From Pseudomonas cichorii (GTDB lineage Bacteria; Pseudomonadota; Gammaproteobacteria; Pseudomonadales; Pseudomonadaceae): a DNA stretch of 64,000 bases. The stretch covers positions 1 through 64,000 of the forward strand of contig NZ_RBRE01000090.1 in the NCBI RefSeq assembly GCF_003700275.1, written 5' to 3'. Below, piece by piece: positions 33,867 through 41,343 of the stretch (the stretch's first letter is position 1; every line of letters begins with the position of its first letter). Both the position numbers and the translations under genes were made by a program. The notes beneath the pieces are model-generated. The model had not been told where the DNA came from. It did not search any database and saw nothing but the letters and a program-made list of their open reading frames with translations.

Positions 33867-33867
33867 G

Positions 33868-33955
33868 AAAGCCAAAAGCCCGCAATTACGCGGGCTTCAG
33901 GGCATTTTTTGCTAGATCGTGCCGGGCAGTGCCGGACGCGGGATCATTCCCACTC
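33868..33955. repeat. Right direct repeat: guaA 3' end and terminator (att-like)
   Basis: This is the native copy: it spans the guaA stop region and its terminator and matches 26510-26596 at all but two positions. The last 12 bases of guaA lie inside it. It marks the guaA-side junction of the island. Confidence 0.8.
33876..33897 (-). terminator. guaA rho-independent terminator
   Basis: AAGCCCGC and GCGGGCTT form a perfect 8-base stem with a 6-base loop. On the minus strand it is followed by TTTGGCTTT, a T-rich tract. It lies 47 bases after the guaA stop. The copy at 26518-26539 is identical. Confidence 0.8.
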
Positions 33956-35521
33956 AATCGTCGCCGGCGGCTTGCTCGAAACGTCATAAGTCACCCGCGA
34001 AATCCCATCGATCTCGTTGATGATCCGCCCGCTGACGGTTTCCAGCAGTTCGTAAGGCAGGTGTGCCCAACGTGCGGTCATGAAGTCGATGGTTTCCACG
34101 GCGCGCAGGGCGACGACCCAGGCGTAGCGGCGGCCATCGCCTACGACGCCAACCGATTTGACCGGCTGGAATACCACGAATGCCTGGCTGACCTTGTGGT
34201 ACCAGTCGGCCTTGCGCAGCTCTTCGATGAAGATGTGGTCGGCGCGACGCAGCAGGTCGGCGTATTCCTTCTTCACTTCACCGAGGATCCGCACGCCCAG
34301 GCCCGGGCCCGGGAATGGGTGGCGGTAGACCATGTCGTATGGCAGGCCGAGTTCCAGGCCGAGGCGACGGACCTCGTCCTTGAACAGTTCGCGCAGTGGC
34401 TCGACCAGCTTGAGGTTCATTTCTTCCGGCAGGCCGCCCACGTTGTGGTGCGACTTGATGACGTGAGCCTTGCCGCTTTTCGCGCCAGCCGACTCGATCA
34501 CGTCCGGGTAGATGGTGCCTTGCGCCAGATACTTGATGTTGTCCAGCTTGCAGGATTCGGCATCGAACACGTCGATGAAGGTGCGACCGATGATCTTGCG
34601 CTTTTTCTCCGGGTCGCTTTCGCCAGCCAGGTTGTTCAGGAACTGCTCTTCGGCGTTGGCGCGGATCACCTTGACGCCCATGTTCTCGGCGAACATGGCC
34701 ATGACCTGCTCGCCTTCGTGCAGACGCAGCAAGCCGTTGTCGACGAAGACGCAGGTCAGTTGGTCGCCAATGGCCTTGTGCAGCAAAGCGGCAACAACCG
34801 AGGAGTCAACGCCGCCGGACAGGCCCAGCAGAACGTTGTCGGTGCCGACCTGGGCACGGATGTTGGCAATCGCATCGTCAGCAATGTGCGAAGGCGTCCA
34901 CAGAGCTTCACAACCACAGATGTCGAGGATGAAGCGCGACAGGATGCGGCCGCCCTGCTTGGTGTGGGTCACTTCCGGGTGGAACTGCACGCCGTAGTAG
35001 CCACGGGTGTCGTCAGCCATGCCGGCAATCGGGCAGCTCGGGGTGCTGGCCAGGACGTGGAAGCCGTCCGGGATTTCGGTAACCTTGTCGCCGTGGCTCA
35101 TCCACACATCAAGGCCAAACACGCCATCGGCGTCTATATGGTCTTCGATGCCGTCGAGTACGCGGCTCTTGCCGACCACATCGACACGGGCGTAGCCGAA
35201 CTCGCGCAGGTCGGAGCCTTCAACACGGCCACCCAACTGCTCGGCCATGGTCTGCATACCGTAGCAGATGCCGAAGACCGGTACGTTGAGGTCGAATACG
35301 GCCTGCGGAGCACGCGGGCTGTTGGCTTCGTGCACGGACTCGGGGCCGCCAGCGAGGATGATCCCGCGCGGGGCGAATTCGCGAATCGCTTCGTCATCCA
35401 TGTCAAACGGATGCAGCTCGCAGTAAACACCGATTTCACGCACACGACGGGCGATCAACTGGGTGTACTGGGAACCGAAATCGAGGATCAGAATACGGTG
35501 GGCGTGAATATCGAGGGCCAT
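33944..35521 (-). CDS. guaA: GMP synthase (glutamine-hydrolysing)
   Basis: GuaA converts XMP, glutamine and ATP to GMP. The 525-residue protein has an N-terminal class I amidotransferase with nucleophile in VFGICYGMQ and catalytic H in QFHPEVTH, then an ATP-pyrophosphatase with SGGVDSS, and the C-terminal dimerisation domain ending TIEWE. ATG 35521 (MALDIHAHR) gives the usual length. It is downstream of guaB in the same operon. Its 3' end is an integration target here. Confidence 0.97.
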   Translation of the reverse strand: MALDIHAHRILILDFGSQYTQLIARRVREIGVYCELHPFDMDDEAIREFAPRGIILAGGPESVHEANSPRAPQAVFDLNVPVFGICYGMQTMAEQLGGRVEGSDLREFGYARVDVVGKSRVLDGIEDHIDADGVFGLDVWMSHGDKVTEIPDGFHVLASTPSCPIAGMADDTRGYYGVQFHPEVTHTKQGGRILSRFILDICGCEALWTPSHIADDAIANIRAQVGTDNVLLGLSGGVDSSVVAALLHKAIGDQLTCVFVDNGLLRLHEGEQVMAMFAENMGVKVIRANAEEQFLNNLAGESDPEKKRKIIGRTFIDVFDAESCKLDNIKYLAQGTIYPDVIESAGAKSGKAHVIKSHHNVGGLPEEMNLKLVEPLRELFKDEVRRLGLELGLPYDMVYRHPFPGPGLGVRILGEVKKEYADLLRRADHIFIEELRKADWYHKVSQAFVVFQPVKSVGVVGDGRRYAWVVALRAVETIDFMTARWAHLPYELLETVSGRIINEIDGISRVTYDVSSKPPATIEWE

Positions 35522-35584
35522 GGGGGGAAGCTCTAAAGAGCAGTTGCAAGCTTTAAGCTGCAAGCTGCAAGTTGTCGGGATCAT

Positions 35585-35611
35585 GCGGTAGCTGCTCGGG
35601 GCAGCTACCGC
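35585..35611. repeat. Perfect 11-bp hairpin between guaB and guaA
   Basis: GCGGTAGCTGC (35585-35595) and GCAGCTACCGC (35601-35611) pair perfectly around TCGGG. Nearby AAGCTGCAAGCTGCAAG repeats fill the rest of the 119-base gap. No T tract follows in the direction of the operon, so it may affect mRNA stability or partial termination between guaB and guaA. Confidence 0.6.
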
Positions 35612-35640
35612 TTGTAGCTTGAGGCTCGTAGCTGGCGGCC

Positions 35641-37110
35641 TTAGCCGACGCGATAATTCGGAGCTTCTTTAGTGATCTGCACGTCGTGGACGTGAGACTC
35701 GGCCATGCCGGCACCGGTGATACGCACGAACTCGGGCTTGGTACGCATTTCTTCGATATCGGCGCTACCGGTGTAGCCCATGGAAGAACGCAGGCCGCCC
35801 ATCAGTTGATGGATGATGGCTGACAGCGAACCCTTGTAGGCCACACGGCCTTCGATACCTTCCGGCACCAGTTTCTCGGCGCCTGCGGACGAATCCTGGA
35901 AGTAACGGTCCGAAGAACCCTGGGCCTGGGACATGGCGCCCAGCGAACCCATGCCGCGATAAGCCTTGTAGGAACGGCCCTGGAACAGTTCGATTTCGCC
36001 AGGCGCTTCTTCAGTACCGGCAAACATCGAACCCATCATCACGCAGCTTGCGCCGGCAACGATGGCCTTGGACAGGTCACCCGAGAAACGGATGCCGCCG
36101 TCGGCGATCAGTGGAACGCCTGTGCCTTCAAGGGCTGCGGCAACGTTGGCGATGGCGCTGATCTGCGGCACGCCGACACCGGCAACGATGCGGGTGGTGC
36201 AGATAGAGCCAGGACCGATACCGACCTTGACCGCATCGGCGCCAGCGGCAGCCAGTGCCTTGGCAGCAGCGCCAGTGGCGATGTTGCCGCCGATGACCTG
36301 CACGTCAGGGAAGTTTTCCTTGACCCAGCGAACGCGGTCGATCACGCCTTTGGAGTGACCGTGGGCAGTATCGACTACGACCACGTCAACACCGGCAGCA
36401 ACCAGTGCGCTGACGCGGTCGCCAGTGTCCTTGCCGGTGCCGACTGCAGCGCCGACACGCAGACGACCCTGGTCGTCCTTGCTAGCCAGCGGATAAGCCT
36501 TGGCCTTTTCGATGTCCTTGACGGTCATCATGCCCTTGAGCGCGAACTTGGCGTCGACGATCAGGACTTTTTCCAGGCGGTGTTTGTGCAGCAGCTCACG
36601 CACTTCGTTCTTGTCGGCGCCTTCACGCACGGTGACCAGACGCTCTTTTGGCGTCATCACTTCGCGGACAGGGATATCCAGACGGTTTTCAAAGCGCACG
36701 TCGCGGGAAGTCACGATGCCGACCAGGTCGCCATCATGCAGTACCGGTACGCCGGAGATGTTGTGCAGGCGGGTCAGCTCGAACAGGTCACGTACCGTGG
36801 CATCTGCCTCGATGGTGATCGGGTCCTTGACGACGCCGGCCTCGAACTTCTTGACCTTGCGAACTTCAGCAGCCTGCTGTTCGATGGTCATGTTCTTGTG
36901 GATGATACCGATACCGCCTTCCTGAGCCATGGCGATGGCCAGACGGGCTTCAGTGACGGTGTCCATTGCAGCGGAAACCAAAGGGATATTCAGTTCAATG
37001 CCACGGGTCAAACGGGTTTTCAGACTGACTTCGTTGGGCAGTACCTCGGAATAACCGGGCACAAGGAGAATGTCGTCGAATGTAAGGGCTTCTTGACTGA
37101 TACGCAGCAT
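35641..37110 (-). CDS. guaB: Inosine-5'-monophosphate dehydrogenase
   Basis: GuaB oxidises IMP to XMP with NAD, the first committed step to GMP. The 489-residue protein has the IMPDH barrel interrupted by two CBS domains (about 95-215). The catalytic loop GPGSICTTRIVAGVG with its cysteine is intact, as is the flap segment near YRGMGSLGAM. ATG 37110 (MLRISQEALTFDD) fits the family; a longer frame does not. First gene of guaBA. Confidence 0.97.
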   Translation of the reverse strand: MLRISQEALTFDDILLVPGYSEVLPNEVSLKTRLTRGIELNIPLVSAAMDTVTEARLAIAMAQEGGIGIIHKNMTIEQQAAEVRKVKKFEAGVVKDPITIEADATVRDLFELTRLHNISGVPVLHDGDLVGIVTSRDVRFENRLDIPVREVMTPKERLVTVREGADKNEVRELLHKHRLEKVLIVDAKFALKGMMTVKDIEKAKAYPLASKDDQGRLRVGAAVGTGKDTGDRVSALVAAGVDVVVVDTAHGHSKGVIDRVRWVKENFPDVQVIGGNIATGAAAKALAAAGADAVKVGIGPGSICTTRIVAGVGVPQISAIANVAAALEGTGVPLIADGGIRFSGDLSKAIVAGASCVMMGSMFAGTEEAPGEIELFQGRSYKAYRGMGSLGAMSQAQGSSDRYFQDSSAGAEKLVPEGIEGRVAYKGSLSAIIHQLMGGLRSSMGYTGSADIEEMRTKPEFVRITGAGMAESHVHDVQITKEAPNYRVG

Positions 37111-37205
37111 CGCGGGGGCTCCCGGGCGGGAAAATTGGAAGCGCGCCATTATACCTATACACCCGCACAGGCTCAATGCAAACCTCAGCCTAATATCAAA
37201 CGAGC

Positions 37206-37754
37206 CTAGAGTCGCACCTTGACCAGTGAAACCGGGCGATCCAGACGTTCGGCGAAGTCATCCAGAAAGCTCTGGGTGAACGAGGCATCCAGCCAGTCGT
37301 TGAAGATGAATCCCAGATTGGAAAAACCGCAGGCATCGAGAAACAGAAAGCCGTTGATATCGTCCTCATGACGGCATTCCGGGCACATGAAGTTATCGGT
37401 ATGCCCGGGCATCCAGTCTTCCAGGCTGTCGAACAGCGCCTCACCGATTTCCCGGCGGCATTCCGGGCAACCGGCCTCTTCGGCAAAATTGCTCAGCGGC
37501 GTGAAAATGCAGCGCTTGGTGACGATTTCCAGACCATTGACCGCCTGCCCGAACGGCAAAGCTTCAGGCCTGGCCACGACTCGTCGGGCTCCCGGCGCAA
37601 TGGCGTAGGCCATTCGGTTGCCGGTGCGGCCGCAGGTGCTCAGCTCGGGTTCGACCACATCAAGCTTCACCAGCCAGCGCAGGATCAGGCGCGCCCTGGC
37701 CTCGCGTCCGGGAAAACTGGAGATTTGCGGGACGATGATGCTTTGGGTGTTCAT
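37206..37754 (-). CDS. Hypothetical protein with two CPEC zinc knuckles
   Basis: The 182-residue protein begins with a winged-helix-like part (ARLILRWLVKLDVVEPELS) and has two C-P-E-C pairs (GCPECRREIG and MCPECRHEDD) likely binding zinc. Similar Pseudomonas proteins have been loosely labelled sugar ABC transporter ATPase, but no Walker motifs exist here. Function is unknown. Confidence 0.7.
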   Translation of the reverse strand: MNTQSIIVPQISSFPGREARARLILRWLVKLDVVEPELSTCGRTGNRMAYAIAPGARRVVARPEALPFGQAVNGLEIVTKRCIFTPLSNFAEEAGCPECRREIGEALFDSLEDWMPGHTDNFMCPECRHEDDINGFLFLDACGFSNLGFIFNDWLDASFTQSFLDDFAERLDRPVSLVKVRL

Positions 37755-37820
37755 GGCAATGTGTCGCTGAAAGCTGGTCGAGGGCGGCAGCTTAACAGGT
37801 CAGGGACAAATCCCGGACCA

Positions 37821-38591
37821 TCATCCGGCCATGTAGCGGGCGATCAGCGCCAGCCCGCTGACCAGCACCAGCCAGGTCACCAGTCGCACAAACGTCTCGC
37901 GCGACAGCTTCATTACCAGCGACCTGCCGATCCACGAGCCCAGCAACATCGCAGGCAACAGGCAAGCGGCCAGAAGCAGCAGCGGAATCTCGGCATAGAC
38001 GCCAGCCAGCAAAAAAAGGCCGAGCCGCACCACGGTGCTGCAACTGATCAGGGCACTTTGCGTAGCACGCGCCTGCTCCTTGGAGGTCAGGCGACTGTTG
38101 AGATAGATCGCGTAGAGAAAGCCGCCGCTGCCAAACAAGGCCCCGAACAGACCGCCAATCGTGCCCATCGGGATCGCCCAGCCAGCCGCCAGTTGCGTCG
38201 GCCGTACCTTGACCACAAGGCTGTAAAGCGCATAAGCGGTGACAAACAGCCCCATCAACAAGAGCAGCACGTCGGATTTCAGATTAAGCAGAAACAGCAC
38301 GCCCATGGTGCAGCCCACGGCCATGCACGGCAACAGACGCAACAGCTCCGCCCTGACCACCGACTGTCGGGAAGGCAGCAGATTGCCGAAGGCCGCCAGG
38401 AAATCCAGCATCACCAGCAGCGGGATGATCCTCGACAGCGGCATGAAATGAATCAGGATCGGCCCGGCCACCAGTGCCGTACCGAAACCGGCAATGCCAA
38501 ACACTATATAAGCTGCCACCACCGCCAGCTCGATCCACAGCAGCTCCAGCGGCGCAAAGCCCAACTGGTTTAACCATTCGACTGCAGCCAC
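37821..38591 (-). CDS. TauE/SafE-family sulfite/organosulfonate exporter
   Basis: The 256-residue protein is an integral membrane protein with about eight helices. Its two half-repeats carry the TauE pattern (FGIAGFGTALVAGPIL in the first and GGLFGALFGSGGFLYAIYL in the second). Such proteins export sulfur-containing or other small anions; the substrate is unknown. It starts with GTG at 38591 behind GGGAGAGG. Divergent from xseA. Confidence 0.85.
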   Translation of the reverse strand: MAAVEWLNQLGFAPLELLWIELAVVAAYIVFGIAGFGTALVAGPILIHFMPLSRIIPLLVMLDFLAAFGNLLPSRQSVVRAELLRLLPCMAVGCTMGVLFLLNLKSDVLLLLMGLFVTAYALYSLVVKVRPTQLAAGWAIPMGTIGGLFGALFGSGGFLYAIYLNSRLTSKEQARATQSALISCSTVVRLGLFLLAGVYAEIPLLLLAACLLPAMLLGSWIGRSLVMKLSRETFVRLVTWLVLVSGLALIARYMAG

Positions 38592-38688
38592 ACGCCTCTC
38601 CCTGAATGCACTTCGCGCAGCTTATATAGCTGCGTCACCTGAAAACCGCCAGTGGTGGTGGCCGGGCAAATCCCTTTATCATGCCGCC

Positions 38689-40068
38689 ATGATTAAAGAT
38701 CCCTTCGCAAGACTCGGCCTCGACCGGGAAGTCCTCACTGTCAGCCAGCTCAACGGCCGCGCCCGAGTGTTGCTGGAAGATGTGTTCAGCAGCATCTGGG
38801 TCGAGGGCGAGATATCCAATCTTTCGCGCCCGGCCTCCGGGCATGTCTACTTCACGCTCAAGGATTCCGGCGCGCAGGTACGTTGCGCGCTGTTTCGCCA
38901 GAGCGCGGCGCGGGTACGCCAGGCACTCAAGGACGGCTTGCAGGTCAAGGTTCGCGGCAAGGTTTCGCTGTTCGAGGGACGTGGCGACTATCAACTGATT
39001 CTCGACACCGTCGAACCCGCAGGCGACGGTGCGTTGCGTCTGGCCTTCGATGCCCTCAAGGCCAAGCTCAGCGACGAAGGCCTGTTCAGTGCCGAGCGCA
39101 AGGTGGCGCTGCCGTTGCATCCGCAACGTATCGGCATTATCAGTTCTCCGACCGGCGCGGTGATACGCGACATCATCAGCGTATTCCGCCGGCGTGCACC
39201 GCAAGTCGAACTGACCCTGATCCCCACTGCCGTGCAAGGTCGCGAGGCGATCGCGCAGATCGTGCGCGCCCTCAAGCTGGCCGATTCCAGAGGCTTCGAT
39301 GCCTTGATACTCGCCCGCGGTGGCGGCTCGCTGGAAGACCTCTGGTGCTTCAACGAAGAAGCGGTGGCCCGGGCCATTGATGCCTGTGTGACGCCTATCG
39401 TCAGCGCGGTAGGCCATGAAACCGACGTTTCCATCAGCGATTTCGTCGCCGATGTGCGGGCACCAACGCCGTCTGCGGCTGCCGAGTTGCTGGCTCCGGA
39501 CTCCAGCGATCTGCATCGCCGGGTCGAGAACCTGAATCGTCGCCTGATCAGCCGCATGCGCGACCGACTGATGCGCGAGCGCTTGCGCCTTGAAGGTGTT
39601 TCCCGTCGCCTGCGTCATCCCGGCGAACGCTTGCGCCAGCAGGCCCAGCGTCTCGACGATCTGGACATGCGCATGCGCCGCGCCTTCGAGCAAGGCATGC
39701 ATCAGCGTCTGGTACGTCTGGCGCATATGGAAAGCCGCCTCGCCGCCCAGCATCCGGGCCGCACCCTGGCGTTCCTGCGCCAGCGACTGGACGTGCTGGC
39801 CGAACTCTTGCCGCGAGCCATGCGCGAACAGATCAAGACTCGCAAGCTACAACTGCAAAGCCAGATTCAGACACTTCATGTAGTAAGTCCCCTGGCAACA
39901 CTGGGACGCGGCTACAGTATCCTGCTCGACGAACGCGGCCATGCAATCCGCAACGCCTCACAGACCCGGCCCGGTCAACGCCTCACTGCCCGGCTGGGCG
40001 AAGGCGAATTGCAGGTGCGCGTCGAGGATAACCACCTGACGCCCGTGACCCTTTCTCTTCTGGACTGA
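38689..40068 (+). CDS. xseA: Exodeoxyribonuclease VII large subunit
   Basis: XseA, with the small subunit XseB, degrades single-stranded DNA. The 459-residue protein has an OB-fold N-terminus (LTVSQLNGRARVLLEDVFSS), the catalytic core with SPTGAVIRDI, ARGGGSLEDLWCFNEE and SAVGHETD, and a long coiled-coil C-terminus. xseB is not in this window, as usual. An M23 peptidase gene follows after 7 bases. Confidence 0.95.
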   Translation: MIKDPFARLGLDREVLTVSQLNGRARVLLEDVFSSIWVEGEISNLSRPASGHVYFTLKDSGAQVRCALFRQSAARVRQALKDGLQVKVRGKVSLFEGRGDYQLILDTVEPAGDGALRLAFDALKAKLSDEGLFSAERKVALPLHPQRIGIISSPTGAVIRDIISVFRRRAPQVELTLIPTAVQGREAIAQIVRALKLADSRGFDALILARGGGSLEDLWCFNEEAVARAIDACVTPIVSAVGHETDVSISDFVADVRAPTPSAAAELLAPDSSDLHRRVENLNRRLISRMRDRLMRERLRLEGVSRRLRHPGERLRQQAQRLDDLDMRMRRAFEQGMHQRLVRLAHMESRLAAQHPGRTLAFLRQRLDVLAELLPRAMREQIKTRKLQLQSQIQTLHVVSPLATLGRGYSILLDERGHAIRNASQTRPGQRLTARLGEGELQVRVEDNHLTPVTLSLLD

Positions 40069-40075
40069 CCGATCG

Positions 40076-40900
40076 ATGCTACGTTTTATCGCCCCGCTGT
40101 TCGCCCTTCTCCTGTGCCTGCCTGCGCATGCCGATAGCTACATCACCCGCGCCCTCAACAAACCGGTACCCGGCGGCGTTGCGGTGATCGATCTGGGCAA
40201 CAGTAACCAGCCACCCAAAGCCACGTTTCAGGGCAAACCGGTGCTGGTGGTCAAGGAACAGGGCATTCGCTGGCTGGCCATCGTAGGTTTGCCGCTGACC
40301 ACCAAGCCCGGCACGCAGCAACTGGTATCGGGGGGACGCAACCTGAGCTTCACGGTCGGCAGCAAGAAATACCCGGAACAGCACATCAAGTTGCAGAACA
40401 AGCGTCAGGTCAACCCGAACCCCGAGGACACCAAGCGCATCAACAGCGAAACACCGAAACTGCTGGGCGGTTATGCCGTATTCAGCCCGGGCACGCCCAG
40501 CAACCTGATTTTTGACAAGCCGGTGAACGGCCCGCTATCGAGCAAGTTCGGCGTGCGTCGATTCTTCAATGGCGAAGAGCGCAATCCGCACTCGGGCCTG
40601 GATTTCGCGGTCCCGACAGGCACACCGATCAAAGCCCCGGCAGCGGGCAAGGTGATCCTGACCGGCAATTTCTTCTTTAATGGCAATACGGTGTATGTCG
40701 ATCACGGCCAGGGGTTGATCAGCATGTTCTGTCACCTGTCGAAAATCGACGTGAAGACCGGCGATCTGGTTCCACGCGGCGGAGTGCTGGGTAAAGTCGG
40801 CTCAACCGGCCGCGCCACCGGCCCGCACCTGCACTGGAACGTCAGCCTGAACGATGCCCGGGTAGACCCGGCCATTTTCATCGGCGCCTTTCAGCCGTAA
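40076..40900 (+). CDS. Periplasmic M23 (LytM-type) metallopeptidase
   Basis: The 274-residue precursor has a signal peptide ending near PAHADS (residue 20), an N-terminal beta domain and a C-terminal M23 domain with all metal ligands: H172 and D176 in PHSGLDF, and H251/H253 in GPHLHW. It should therefore be an active peptidoglycan endopeptidase rather than a degenerate activator. Seven bases separate it from xseA, suggesting one transcript. Confidence 0.9.
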   Translation: MLRFIAPLFALLLCLPAHADSYITRALNKPVPGGVAVIDLGNSNQPPKATFQGKPVLVVKEQGIRWLAIVGLPLTTKPGTQQLVSGGRNLSFTVGSKKYPEQHIKLQNKRQVNPNPEDTKRINSETPKLLGGYAVFSPGTPSNLIFDKPVNGPLSSKFGVRRFFNGEERNPHSGLDFAVPTGTPIKAPAAGKVILTGNFFFNGNTVYVDHGQGLISMFCHLSKIDVKTGDLVPRGGVLGKVGSTGRATGPHLHWNVSLNDARVDPAIFIGAFQP

Positions 40901-40959
40901 CCAGAATGTGAATACCGTCTTGCCCCGCCGCCGGCAAGCCTCCCCAAAGTGCAAACTCT

Positions 40960-41047
40960 GTGGGAGCGGATTCATCCGCGAAGACGATATTGCGAACAAT
41001 GAATTGCTTGTGGATGTACCGCCCTCTTTGCGAATGAATTCGCTCCC
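40960..41047. repeat. REP-type palindrome
   Basis: GTGGGAGCG (40960-40968) and CGCTCCC (41041-41047) are the inverted ends; inside are TTCATCCGCGAAGA and TTTGCGAATGAATT, the REP arms. It lies 59 bases after the M23 peptidase stop. Confidence 0.75.
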
Positions 41048-41185
41048 GGAGATTTCCGAACAATAACCAAGCGCCAAACACTTTTAAACAGCGATAAAAA
41101 CTCGCAAAAAACCTGAATACGAGAACTTATCTCAATTTTTTCCAGGTACTTGCCAACTTTCACCTCAATGGTTACGGTTGGCCTC

Positions 41186-41263
41186 ATGAAAACCTCTCAA
41201 ACCCTCATCCTGCTGCGCCAACATCGGTGTCTGCGCCTGGTCAGTTCTCGACTGCCAGGCTAG
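41186..41263 (+). CDS. Leucine-rich leader peptide of leuA
   Basis: A 25-codon frame, ATG to TAG, encodes a peptide with six leucines (residues 7, 9, 10, 16, 18, 23) including TLILLRQ and CLRLV. It ends 4 bases before an intrinsic terminator and 80 bases before leuA. This is the layout of ribosome-mediated attenuation: stalling at leucine codons would prevent the terminator. The ribosome site is weak. Confidence 0.6.
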   Translation: MKTSQTLILLRQHRCLRLVSSRLPG

Positions 41264-41266
41264 ATT

Positions 41267-41314
41267 GCGGTGCCTCGCCCCTGTCTAGCGCGTCAATGGC
41301 TGGCCGCCTTTTTT
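41267..41314 (+). terminator. Attenuator-type terminator before leuA
   Basis: GCGG and GCC (41267-41274) pair with GGC and CCGC (41298-41307), with a small internal loop, and TTTTTT follows at 41309-41314. It lies between the leucine-rich leader peptide and leuA. The competing antiterminator was not worked out. Confidence 0.5.
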
Positions 41315-41343
41315 CGGCCGATTCAGTACAAAGGACTAAACAC

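Larger units (their letters stand above)
26597..33867. mobile_element. AT-rich genomic island at the guaA 3' end
   Basis: The segment lies between the two copies of the guaA 3' end. It is clearly richer in A+T than its flanks, most obviously from 27.6 to 32.0 kb, and carries cargo foreign to the neighbourhood: an HD/Hsp90-like ATPase gene, a membrane protein gene, small ORFs and two broken transposases. No tyrosine recombinase or excisionase gene is visible, so the island is probably immobilised. Confidence 0.7.

Noticed and set aside
26597..33867. Searched the island for an integrase, CRISPR array or prophage genes
   Set aside because: No tyrosine recombinase motifs, no regularly spaced repeats and no phage structural genes were seen; only broken IS transposases.
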